A stretch of 64,000 bases of DNA, from positions 81,255-145,254 of the forward strand of contig FJUW01000080.1 in NCBI GenBank assembly GCA_900074885.1. The letters run 5' to 3'. Positions within the stretch are counted from its first letter, which is position 1, and the number at the start of each line of letters is the position of its first letter. Position numbers and translations under genes: made by a program. Under the pieces are notes generated by a model, which saw nothing but the letters and a program-made list of their open reading frames with translations, was not told the DNA's origin and ran no database searches. Shown piece by piece: positions 34,805-45,890 of this stretch. Origin of the DNA: Rhynchosporium graminicola. Lineage: Eukaryota > Ascomycota > Leotiomycetes > Helotiales > Ploettnerulaceae.

Positions 34805-35577
34805 GCAATCTTTGTTTGCTGGACTTTCTACACCTTGCGTTCTGTGGCATGAATCTCTCATTCGGGTTTGTTAGGAGGGCGTAATTGGAGTTTCCCTTTG
34901 CAGTTGATGAATTGATCCTATGATTGAGCATACACGCATGATAGATTATGGACACGTAGCTAGCTAACATGCGTACTTTGTCCGAATACAAAAGACTGTC
35001 AAACATATCATTGACGCTTTATATAATGTGATAGCTGCTGGGAGCTGTGTGACTGAATAGACTTCTACAAACTGATTTTCGTGTCTAACGTGCCCCCCCC
35101 CACCCACAGGAGTACTGACAGTTGTACCTCATCCTGACATGAAGAGGCACTCTAGCAGACTCAGAAGGGACCTAAAGCTGACTCCCTCCAGTCTGATCTC
35201 GTAGCTACCATCGTCAATCCGGATCCCATCTGAAGGTCCTCTCGTCTTGCTTGGCTAGCAGATCCATCATGTCGTTGCCCGTCCCCAAGGTCGGAAGGAG
35301 GACAAAGTGCGTTAACTGATCGTACCTCACTGACATGCTGGCTACTATGTTGTAATGAAATCTAAATCCCAGGTCTAGTGATCAATTGAATGTATTGACT
35401 ATCCATTCTTGACACGCTAAGGCTGTCCAGTAAACGCGACCAGATCCTCGCGCAAGAGATGTCATACTATGTAGCTAGCAAGGACAAGTAAAGCACAAGA
35501 TGCGAACCAACCAGTATCTCGTATGATCATAATATCGTTATCCTAAATTCTATACTAACTCTCACCGACCCATCTAA
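34805..35577. other. Convergent intergenic region
   Basis: Lies between the 3' ends of NOP15 and the AVT2-like gene. Includes a C-rich run at about 35092-35106. No coding signal. Confidence 0.5.
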
Positions 35578-37292
35578 TTACACACACTGCGCCACTCCTC
35601 CTTCATTCCTGATAATCTTCATAACCGCCTGCACCAACGAGATACACATGACCAGCGCTCCGAAAACCACACAAGCAACCGCCGGCACCGTCTTCCAGCT
35701 CCTGGTGCTAAGTTTCAAATAACACAACGGCGGCAGGATATAAGCCAATGCACACGCGCTCGTCGCTCCGATTAACTCAAACACGGCGCCCAGATCACAC
35801 GTGATGAGACTCAGGGTCATAGCACTTACCACAAGGGAGGAGGAGAACATGAGGTGCAAGTTCATGTTGAAGGGTTCGCCTGGGAACCAGTAGTTGAACA
35901 TGACTTCGCGGCAGACGAAGGCTTCGAGAGGGAGGGTGGTGAGCATGTTGAGTCCGAAACAGAGACGAGCTATGTTTACCATGATGTTGTCGGAGGGGAA
36001 ATTGTTGAGCACGTTGCCTTGGGTGAGGGAGCCGAAGGTTAGGAAGCCGGCGAGAGCCATGAGGAGACAGGCGACCATGGATATGCTGGTGCTGTAGTGG
36101 GTTACGCGGGCGAATCGGTCGATTGTGGGGGTTTTGAGAGAGCCGTAGATGAGGAGTGAGTTGTGGTGGCAGACGAATGCTGCTATGTATTAGAGTGAAT
36201 AACAAGAGAGAGTAAGTGGTGACAAACCAAAAGATATAACACCAATAGCTTGGAATACCCCGCTATTGATGGTCAAGAGAGGGGTGCTGAAAGTCCCTCT
36301 TGACTCGTTTGGCACCATGAACCCTTGGGTGACGACCGTAACCAGAATAACAATCATGCTGATCAACGCAAGTGTACTCGCTTTTGCAAGCTATCATCGT
36401 TAGCATTACTTTACCACCCGGCCGAAAAATATCATACCTTAGCGATATCCCGATACAAGCTCAAAGGATAACTTATTCCCAATATAAAAATGACAATGAC
36501 AGCCCTCCTATCCGTCAAAAGCCCCAACACCGGTATATCCCTCAAGCCCGGAAACACCGCCGCCAAAACATGCGGAATCGAATCTCCCACAATAATACCA
36601 AACGCGACCATGCCCCCGAAAGCAAACGCCCATTGTGCAACCGAGATAGCAATCAAGCCCGTCTTGCCAAAGCAATGCTCCACTGTCCCCTGAAAGCTAT
36701 TACTCCCGCTCAACTTGCTATTGATAACAATCAGACGTATCGTCCAGTCTACCGTGATCGTAAGCCCGATAAGTAATACGACACCGGTGAGAAGTCCTGC
36801 TTGTTTAAAGGCGTATGGCTGTCCTATGATTCCTGCGCCTATAATCGAGTTCGCCATGTTCATGAACGCCGACCTGAGTCCTGATTTCGGCCGCAGACGT
36901 TCCCGTTCCGCCCATTCATGTACATCTTCGTCGTCGCCCCAAGGACTCGCTGCCAACGTGACAGACGGGGCTTCAATGTCCGTAAGCAGAGGGACAAAGA
37001 CCTGAGGGCGAGGATCGCGACGCCCCGAGCGCGGGGAGTCGTTGTAAGGAGGAGGAGCGCCATTGCTATGTGTATCCGTATCTGTAGCCTCGGGAAGGTC
37101 AAATCGGACACGGTTTGGAGTTCGAGGTGTTCGAGGCTCGGCGTCTGGGGAGCTGTTGCGCCCTGGGTGTACAACTAGATCTTCGTCCTCGTCTGAGGAA
37201 TTACCGGTTAGCAGACCTCGATCTTCGTCATGCGATGGAACTGCCGCGGTATCGCCATTCTTGCGGGTGGTATTTGATTCGGCCTTGGCCAT
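35578..37292 (-). CDS. AVT2: Vacuolar-type amino acid transporter, AVT2-like
   Basis: Exons 36438-37292, 36228-36390 and 35578-36179 join in phase to give 539 residues. A 140-residue hydrophilic N-terminus with acidic and Pro/Arg stretches is followed by about eleven membrane segments of the Aa_trans (AAAP) fold. It starts with FMNMANSIIGAGIIGQPYAF, the family's first transmembrane signature. Exon 3 begins FVCHHNSLLIYGSL, another strongly conserved stretch. Family members move neutral amino acids across vacuolar or other endomembranes by proton exchange; the substrate is not evident here. A CTAGGTAGGTAG motif lies about 50 bp upstream of the start. Confidence 0.9.
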
Positions 37293-37918
37293 GCTATAAT
37301 ATTAGAAGCATTGTGAAGCGTGATAGTGATCACTCAAATTCCTAGGTAGGTAGCTGTAGGTAGGGTCCAGGATCGATGGCTCGCTTATTTGGCATATTTG
37401 TGGGTTCATCTACTCTATTTTTGGGCATCGGATTCAGGAGAAGCAATTTGATTTTAGGTATATGAGCACGTATTCATGTCACAATGCAAAGTTCGGCGAG
37501 AAATTGTGATCTGAGAAGTTCATGCGTGGTCAATTAATATGTACGTGACCTTTCTGAAGTGTACATCGTGGCGTTCTGCCTTTTGGGTATCTAGGTTTGC
37601 AGGCCTTTGGCCCACTCCCAGTATGCTCGCTCAAACAAATGCTGCGCTAATAATTACAAAAATGGATGGATATTCAGAACGAAGCTCCGGTAAACATATT
37701 ATACACTGACTGGATCAGGATTCTGCCTAATATTATGCATGTACGGTCGCGAAAAAAAGACCAACTCGTGTGAAACTGGTGAGAGACGGATGAGCTAGAC
37801 GTGAGACCGTGAATGCGAGGATCTCTAAAGCTGGTAATGCTTGAGTCCTGGGTATCTCAGATCGGTGGAAACCTACCGAGTGGCGTGTTTAGAAGGAGGT
37901 TATGGTAAACCAAGATCA
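37293..37918. other. Intergenic region
   Basis: Promoter of the AVT2-like gene and 3' flank of the protease. A CTAGGTAGGTAG/TAGGTAGGG motif lies at 37341-37364. Nothing coding. Confidence 0.5.
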
Positions 37919-39740
37919 TTAGGTTATTAAAGTTACAAGTATTAGGACAAATGTAGCGGGCAGAAAGGTTGAAAGCAATCGTCGGGCACCGGACTTGGAT
38001 TTTGGGCTCGATGTTGGAGATGTAGTCGAGGGTTGAGTTTGCGCAGCTAGATCTGTCTCAGAAGTCTCATGGCCACCGAGTCCTGGAGAAACTGGACCCG
38101 GGGCACCAGAGCTAGTACTGGAAGAACCAGGGCCTGTTGTCGTTGTGGTAGGGACACCAGCGGTGGAAGACCCAGACACAGGAGAGGGCGCCATTCCTGC
38201 AGGTGTTCCGTTAGAATATGAAGGAGTCATGGTGGCGCTGGTGCTTCCAGATCCGGTAAAAGAAGTGGCCATACCAGTAGAAGAAGCAGATGAAGAGGAT
38301 ACTGTAAGTGTAGAGGAGACAGCAGCTGCGCCCGGATTGTTCTGTGCAAATCCTATGTCAAAGTTAGCCAAAAATTTACCAGACTCGTAGGACAGATGTT
38401 ACTTACCAATTCGGTCTTTGTCGGCGTCAAAGACACTGTAAACATTCTTCAGGAAAGTATCGCCCAAAAGCCAGTTCCCGGGTGTCACGGCTTGGCCGTA
38501 GATATTGCCAGTACAGACTCCGTTGGCCATAGGTGAGACCCAGTCCTTGGGATCAACGTTATACGTTGTAGATCCAAACGTGAATGTCAAAGATGTGGAT
38601 GTGGTGCAGGGGATGTTATAGGTTACATTATTCGTCGTTTCGGCTCCCGGTACCAAGGCATACAAAAGTCTCGCATCTTCTGGTGGGCAGAAGATGAATG
38701 AAGTTCCTGTGTCGACAAAAGCCAGTCTGCTCTTGATATTTGCTTGCGTGGTTCCCACTCCGACGTTACTTAGTGGAATGGCCCAATCTCCACCTGCATC
38801 TTTTGATACATCGTTGTAGTTCAGGCTGCCGCTGTACTTGGATGTGTTTGGTTCTCCGAAGTTGATCTCCCCGGAATTGGTTCCATCCGAGGCACGATTA
38901 AGGCTGACACCAAAGACATTTGATTTCAAACTTTTCGATTCCACAAGAGTTTCCAGGAAAATAGGATAGGCGCCTTTCGATTGCGACAAGCCGAGGATGC
39001 CGTCAATTGGAAAAGAATTGAAGTCATCTGAAGTTGATTCGGCAATTCCGAGAGTCATGGCAAAGCTCATTCCAGCGAAGGAAATCATATCAGTCCCCAG
39101 ACTTCCGCCCACTTGACCAGAACCATAAGAAATGTTGAATGCTTTGCCTGCATCCTTGAAAGACGTCGAGGATGCCGGGTCGAATGTGTTGTGAACCTTG
39201 CAAGGACCTGACGCGCACGACTTCCCCATAACCCAAGTGGTTGCGGCTCCAGTATCCAGAAGCATATATACCAGAGTTTTGCTTGAACCCAACACAACTT
39301 CCGTGAAGTATGAAAAGTCGGTGCCGTCCTGGTCAATAGGAGCGCTCATCGGCTGAGTGGGAGGAGCCGCCGGCATGATTTTATATGCGTTGGTTCTCTT
39401 TGCAACGACATCACGCTCCTTGATCTCTATGGGCTGGACCGCAGTACCTCTTTGGTATTTCCTAGTCAGCCGTTCTGCGAGTCGCAGTATCTGTACTTCA
39501 TGAGGTAAGTCACTCTATCAAAGTAATTAGCAAGGGTATAATAAAGCAGCTGGTGGGTTGTACTTTTGGCACGCGTTGAACGAGCTTGAGTGATGCTTCG
39601 GCCGGTTCTTGATCCACCACCGAACGCCCAGCTACACAACTATGATCCTCAACACAAAGATAGTCAGGAAACCAAGGGAAGAAAGCCGTCGATGAAGATG
39701 CCAACACGACGGCCGTAGCAAGTGTTTTAGTAATTAACAT
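37919..39740 (-). CDS. GPI-anchored pepsin-type aspartic protease
   Basis: Exons 39564-39740, 38407-39514 and 37919-38352 join in phase to give 572 residues. A signal peptide (MLITKTLATAVVLASSSTAF) leads into a propeptide that ends in VVAKR, a Kex2-type site. The two catalytic motifs are LDTGAATTW (Asp about 146) and VDTGTSFIF (Asp about 327), with a SYGSG flap region between. The C-terminal exon is Ser/Thr/Pro/Gly-rich and ends in a hydrophobic segment after RR, the form of a GPI-anchor signal, so the enzyme probably sits on the membrane or wall like yapsins and CtsD-type proteases. The ATG at 39740 is preferred; the frame extends upstream only by non-ATG codons. Confidence 0.9.
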
Positions 39741-40302
39741 AACGTAATATACCAAAAGTAACCAAGAGCTGTATTATCCAAAATGAATGCCGGTAGCAAC
39801 TACTATTCGATGCTTCGTCTGATTGCCAGTGGTAAGTCACACAAGTCGAATAAAAGTGTCGATGCTAACCAATTGAGTTCTGGGCTACTCAGTGAATCGA
39901 GCCCTCTCTAAATTGTATCGATGGAACTAAGATGGAGAAGGTCGAATCACCGAGTACCAGACTCTTGGTTGCGAAATTAATTATTATAAGATGTATGCAG
40001 CATGAGGTCAATCTGTTGCCGAAGAAGACAATTAAGTCGTCGGCAATGTGATGTGGTCTATGAGGAGAAGGAGGGACCAATATCTGAGGAAAACCTGGGT
40101 TCGGAAGAAGGAGAGGCGATGGAAATGCGGTCGCTTTCGCGAGGGAAACGATGGGGATCCGTTTCCAATGGTTCTTTCTTGCGATCCAAGGAAGAGAGAG
40201 CACACACAAACAGCATAGGATGGATCTATAACTGCAAGTATATGCGGATTCGGAGAGGGAGGAGGGGAAGGAGGTCGGAAGAGGCGTACGAGAACTGAGA
40301 AG

Positions 40303-40366
40303 GTGGAGAGGGGGAGGAGAAGAGGAGAGGAGAGGAGAGGAGGGAGAGGAGAGGAGAGGAGAGGAT
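40303..40366. repeat. GGAGA purine microsatellite
   Basis: An almost pure A/G tract built on GGAGA/GGAGG units. The opposite strand reads as Ser/Leu/Pro runs, explaining the long spurious frame at 39889-40428. Confidence 0.9.
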
Positions 40367-41627
40367 AGCGAGGAGGACAGGCAAGACCAAAGGGTGGGGA
40401 GGTGGGTACTTGCGAGGTTGGAGATCAATATGGAGATTCTGGACGATCAGTATAAGTATAATATAGTGCGTACGCTTGCACGGATCTGGCTCTGGTCCTA
40501 TTGTATACTTAGTAAGTATCTGTAATGCTGCATGCGGCATGCGGCATGCGGCACCACCACAGATGCAATGTAGGGAAGGGGGGGGGCGTAACCGTAATTC
40601 GGCTTGACATCCTTGATATTATATCCTCGACAATCATCCATCCCCACATCTCCTTTCAATATTGATTATTGCTTCGTCAGATATTGTAGTTTAGAAAGCC
40701 GCCGCCGTTCCCTACACTCTTTCCGATGATGCTACTCCGCAAAGACTCTGGTGGCAGTTTTGCCCCGGGAAACGCTAGTCATTCTGTCATTCGACTCAGC
40801 GTGAAAGGGGCTGCTGGCTGCTGCGCTGGGCACGGATGGCTTGCTCTCTCTCTCCCCCAAATATTGCTTGCTGTATGTCTCATTGGCTATGGAGGGAGGA
40901 GGGAGCTTCAAGAGTTGCACAACCATGCATGCACAACTAAACTCGGTGGAATTTGAGTAAGAAAACGAACGACCTGCTTTTCAGCCGCCAGGATGGCCAG
41001 GATACTCCACAGCTTCGATCATACGTGTAAGAACAGAAGTCAGGAACGTCCAAACGCCATGCGAGATTCTAATTCTCTTGTTCTGTCCGGGGAAGAAGAG
41101 AAGAGAAGATCTTGAGGAGGAGGGAATAGTTGGTACTTCCGTCGTGTGTCTCGCGTCTCACTGATAGCCGGATCTCTTGCTACTGTAGTAACTGTACTGT
41201 AGTACTGTACTGTACCCCAGACAGCCAGTTACAATATCTCCCACGAATTGAGTTCATCGTGCACCCCCATCGACCTCCCTCTACACGGCGAGACTTGCGC
41301 CTGCAATGTTCTGCATGTCCGTATGTATGTCTCTGACTGACTGAGTCTCTGTAAATATGTTTCAGAGCACGGAGATAATCTCTCCCAAATACGCCAAGAA
41401 GGCCGGCCGGCCGGGCGGGGCTGGGGTCGAGGGTCTTGCATAGCATCGGATTTGTGCATCTGGGATTTGCATGCGGCCTAATTCTTTTTTTAGTTGCACG
41501 CCACACACAATAATGTAAATTGAAGGGATAAATATGCGCTTCTTCTGTCGCATCGTGATCTCGGAATCCCCAAAAGTTCGGCTACAGAGCTATCTCTTAA
41601 ACCAAGCGGCACCAGGAAAGAAAGGTA

Positions 41628-41670
41628 CCAAAAGTTATAAACAAAAGTTGCAAAAGTTCCAAAAGTTGCA
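41628..41670. repeat. Cluster of AAAAGTT repeats
   Basis: Four closely spaced copies of CAAAAGTT or AAAAGTT with spacing of about 9-15 bp, in the otherwise non-coding gap before the membrane protein gene. Function unknown. Confidence 0.7.
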
Positions 41671-42045
41671 GGAAACGTAGCCACAGCCCAGCGTTTCAAA
41701 CTGTTGAAAACCTGGTTGGTGGAGCATGTGATAAACCAGGCCACTTCTGAAAATCTACGGGAGTAAGGAGATGGCTCCTTTCAGGGATTAGACTGGAAAC
41801 TGCCCGATAGGTCCGCCTGGTTCGCACGTAAACAAAGTGTCATAACACGGCTATCTTATTACACTCGGCAATCTTGCTTCGTCAAGTGAGGGCAAACACG
41901 ATGTTCAAAATAGAATTCTCGTTACTATCCGATTTTTACTGGACGTGGATAGGTGGGTAAATAAGTGTGCATAAAGACTGTGCGCGGTAACTGACATTTA
42001 CTGTGAATATGATCCTGAGAAATTGAAAACAACATGGGAATAACT

Positions 42046-43978
42046 TCAGCCTTGTGGTTGTTGTGCAGCAGGCAACTCATAATGATCGACCTGTCTCCCC
42101 CACACCATCCTCAAACACAACTTCTTCACCTTCCCACTCAAATTCCTGATCACCCGGCCAATGTTCTCGGGAAGTCGCACGACATCATGCAACCAATCCA
42201 GATTTGAAACCCCATCATCTCTCTGCAGGAAGACCCTCACCGCAAGCTCATAGTGCCTTGCAATCAACAGCGGTATCAGAAACAACATGATCCCAATGCA
42301 CGTGAATGCAATTGCTGGGTAGGCAGTACCGATCCTCCCGAACAGAACATGGGAAACAGGACTCCATTCCGGCAGGGCGAGACCTACTCGACCCCAGCGT
42401 GTGTAGCACGAACATCGGTTGAAAACTCCGACTTGTGTTACGATGATACCGGTCACTGTGGCCAAGGTGGCGACGATATCTTTGCCAAGGATGAAATTGG
42501 CACGCATTGTGTGTTGTGTCGAACGGAACGGGACGAAATTGAGTGCAGCACTTACGACCCAGGCAAGGTACATGAAGAACTCCCCAAAGTGGCGGCACTC
42601 GAAACCGACCGGAGGTACTAGGTACGATATCAGAAGCCCGGTAAAAGCACTGCCACTGACAGCAAAAAACGGCAGTCTTAAAGATCCTGGCTGAAGTGAC
42701 AATACGCTCAAAATTGTGTGTCGGATACTCTCCCAACGGGTCAGAGCGTCGTTTTGGTGTTCTGTATCAGGCAGAATGTTTGCTTTCACGCTCCTTCGTG
42801 TTTCGGCTGGTGCCCACGAGTATATGCCACCACATTGTTCTCTCACTGTCGTGGTCATTCGGTCAGCCACCTTAGTTGGTAGCTGCACAGCCCAGCCAGG
42901 GAACCTTCTCTGCACATCTTTTCTGAATCTTTTCAAGATCCTCGGAACTGCGTTCTCGGTTTGCGAGACTCCAATCACCGACGCCAGGAATACAGCGGGG
43001 ATGATCCAGAAGTACAGAGCGGAAAAGGCAACGCTGAAAGCTTCGATGTTGATGAAGGTTTGTGGATTGGCTCCTGTGGCACTCTGTCTTGTCCGTCCAT
43101 ATGCAACGGCAATGGAGCCGATGAAGAAACCCTCTGCAACAGCGATGGGAAGGAACTTGGTTGACCGGTCGGCGGCTAAAGCATTTCCTGTAAGGCGGCA
43201 AATTTTGAGGAATTTGCGACGGTCTCGAAGCGTGATCGAAGGACATATACTCATCCACGATATCAGTCAATATGTATGGATTGACGACAGATTCAACTGG
43301 ACTTACAGCGTTTTGTCGATGAATTCGCGTGCTTTGTCACCGACTTCTTGACCCCACTCGTCATATGAGTCAATGATGGCAGCAAGTCCTTTCCAAACTA
43401 GAGCAACTTCCGCTTGTATATCATTGCCATACGGATCGTCAACCACGATCAACTCCTGGTACTCAACTCTGGCAAAGCGATTCTTCCAGAACAGTGCACG
43501 GCTTTGGCAGCTAGCCATCTTTAGAAGCAGGTTACTGACTGTCGAAATAGGGTCACCCATCAGGTGTGCCAACACAAAAAGCTCCATCCGAAGATTCAAG
43601 GGAGGTCGTGGGAAGACAGCAACCAATTGCAGGAGAGGAAATTTCCACTAAGATCTTTCTAAGCTTCTCTTGAAACACAAATTGCCATGGGAATTTCCTT
43701 ACTGTTGCTAATCTCGCCCAGATGTCTCCTTTTGGATAAACAGTCCAGCTGCTTCCTGCAAATACCTCACATGCCTCCTGAGTCAAAGCTTCGGTGTCCT
43801 TAAAAAGCCTTGTATCATTCGGACAGGCATCGTAGATCGCTTTCGTTATAATCCACAGGCTTGCAAATTGAAAGCCAGCTTTATTCGTACAGTTGGGATA
43901 CAAATTCGTGCAATCATAAACAGTCGTGCTGCTGAGAGAGCATAGCGTCATTACTGTAGTGTTACTCATTTCTCGCAT
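42046..43978 (-). CDS. Polytopic membrane protein, unknown function
   Basis: Exons 43703-43978, 43307-43647 and 42046-43249 join in phase to give 606 residues from ATG 43976-43978. The N-terminal 200 residues are hydrophilic, with NCT and NTT sequons and several Cys, then about six hydrophobic segments follow (for example VAEGFFIGSIAVAYG, SALYFWIIPAVFLASVIGV, GIMLFLIPLLIA). The C-terminus is basic. Fungal orphan membrane proteins of this layout are common; I do not recognise the family. Two more open stretches upstream on the same strand (44003-44257 and 44261-44482) look coding and could be earlier exons, but no splice pair that keeps phase was found, so the true start may be further right. 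Confidence 0.6.
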
Positions 43979-44002
43979 ATGCTTGAAAGTAGAGACAGTT
44001 TA

Positions 44003-44482
44003 TTAATGCCTCTCGTGCCATCGCATCGTCTTTATACAGGACCAACCTCTGAGAGCAAGTATGGGCGAAACGCCATTTTGTGGAAGCTTGGTCGAGTCAT
44101 CGAGTCTTTGCCAGGTTCGTAGGCATCCATAATTGAGACTTACGCCATCAAGAGCGATAATTGGATTTAAAGCATGGAAGGGCGTCGACGTTCTAGCGCT
44201 TGAGTCAGCTTCTGTCCTCACCGAAGGGTTCCAGCCACAGCTCTGTGTAACAATCATGCGCTAAATTGCAGGAACAAGTGTGATGGTGGAGGGCTCAGCC
44301 TCACCCAACTTGCCCAACCAGTAAGCCTGAGCAACGAGCTCTGGTGATGGACTGACTTGAAACATTGAAACATGGGAGATGAAAGACTTTGGGTGCTCAT
44401 GATCAGTAAGTACCCCTTGCACACGTAAAAGCAAGTCCTGGCTTTGACCTAGCATTGGTTGTTTGAGGCCCATAACGAGCAA
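44003..44482 (-). other. Possible upstream exons of the membrane protein gene
   Basis: Two adjacent minus-strand frames read as ordinary protein: one contains SMFQVSPSPELVAQAYWLG, the other contains FHALNPIIALDGVSLNYG. They are in different frames and meet at about 44258-44262. Either a short intron joins them or a frame change broke the gene. Confidence 0.4.
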
Positions 44483-44686
44483 GGCACAGCGCTACGAAAA
44501 TCACAGAACGGACTGGTGACATGTTTAGTGAGCCTACATAATTAAAGCATCAGGTGTGTAAATACTGGCAGTGTAAGGACGGAAACTTCGGTATGGAAAG
44601 CGATAGTCGCGCCTGATATTATATTTCATATGAAGCACGGCCGGAGTTCTGATTGGCAGCGATGATACAACCCATATGGAAAACGC

Positions 44687-45890
44687 TCAACTAGGCAAAG
44701 AGGTGATATCGACATCTGCGAATTTCCACGTATACCACATAAATAAGGTCCTACATTTCCCGATTAACGTTGTCCATTTGTAATTTTACAACTTACCTGT
44801 ATGGTCTGAATTTCTCTGCCATCTCCTCCATTTCTTTCTCACTCATGTACTTCCATTTGCCTCCCTTACTAGCCTTCAGCTTATTCACATCCTTCCCTGC
44901 TAAAACTGCCATTCCTCTCTGTACGCCAAGATCCCCAGTGGAGAAGACGTCCATACGCTTGAGACCGAAGCAAGCAAACATCTCAACACTCCATTTGCCC
45001 AATCCGCGAACCTTTATCAATTCCTCTAGCACTTCCTCGTACGAAGAGTTGAAAAGCATAGACGTGGTAAGCTCCCCTTTGTGGAACTTCTCAGCGAGAC
45101 CCATGACATACTCAGCTTTTCTCTGCGAAAGACCAGCTGTTCGAAGGGTCTCCAGCTTACTTGAGCATACTTGAGATGGTTTTGGGAATTTGTGAAGGGC
45201 AACATCTGGTTCCTCAAGATTAAAAAGTGCAACAAATTTGGCTTTGATACTTTTTGCCGCAGCTCCGGAAACCTAGCTTGGGTAAGCGTCTGTACCTGGT
45301 CGATGGTCGACTTTGCTTACCTGCTGAGAAATGATACCACTGACCAAGCTCATGAATGGGTCAATTTCCTCGGCAAATCCTTCGGGAGAGAACATGTGAC
45401 ATGGGTGCTTCTCAATCAGAGGCTGCAGTTTCGGCTCGACCTTTATGAGGTGTGCAACAGCCTCTTCAAGAATATTGTTGCTCGTTGTCATGACACTACA
45501 CACTTTCGAAGGCGAAACCTGGTCGATAGGCTTATTGGCGAACACTCGGTGATTTTCTGGCGTAACTAGTGTTGCATTGATTGCGTTTGGAATTGTAAGT
45601 CGGTTGATAGGAGGTGGAGCCATGTCACCAAAACCAACAGGTGCAGCAATCAATCCTATTGCCGACGGGGTAGGAGTTACGGGAGGAAGTGGCTTTGTGA
45701 CTCGCTTCCTCTTTGGTGTTGATGGAGATGCTTCATCGTTGTTCAATGTAGGCACCGCTTCCACGACAGGATTCTTTCGCTTCTTTGATATGTTGGCCAC
45801 CTTAGGTGGAGTTGGTTCCTTTTGAGCAGGAACATCCTCCTGTCCATTCAGTGAAGCTGCACTGAGGCGCGCTGACCTTCTAGATGACAT
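44687..45890 (-). CDS. MAG1: DNA-3-methyladenine glycosylase, MAG1/AlkA type
   Basis: Exons 45321-45890, 44797-45272 and 44687-44750 join in phase to give 369 residues; the last exon is only 64 nt. A 100-residue basic, Ser/Pro-rich N-terminus with KKRK and KRKR clusters suggests nuclear targeting. The glycosylase fold follows with LVSGIISQQVSGAAAKSI, the helix-hairpin-helix stretch LIKVRGLGKWSVEMFA and FSTGDLGVQRG, whose Asp is the catalytic residue of the family. The enzyme removes alkylated purines in base excision repair. The start at ATG 45888-45890 is the first in frame; the frame runs further upstream without another ATG. Confidence 0.92.

Larger units (their letters stand above)
39741..42045. 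other. Gene-free stretch with low-complexity DNA
   Basis: About 2.3 kb without a supportable gene. It holds a purine run (40303-40366), GCATGCGG triplication (about 40528-40551), a G-run (about 40575), CTGTAGTACTGTA repeats near 41200, a GGCCGGCC run (about 41401) and an AAAAGTT repeat cluster (41628-41670). Frames of 60-180 codons here are products of the low complexity. Confidence 0.5.

Noticed and set aside
39889..40428. 179-codon minus-strand ORF
   Set aside because: Its Ser/Leu/Pro runs come from the purine microsatellite on the opposite strand and it has no domain or supporting context.
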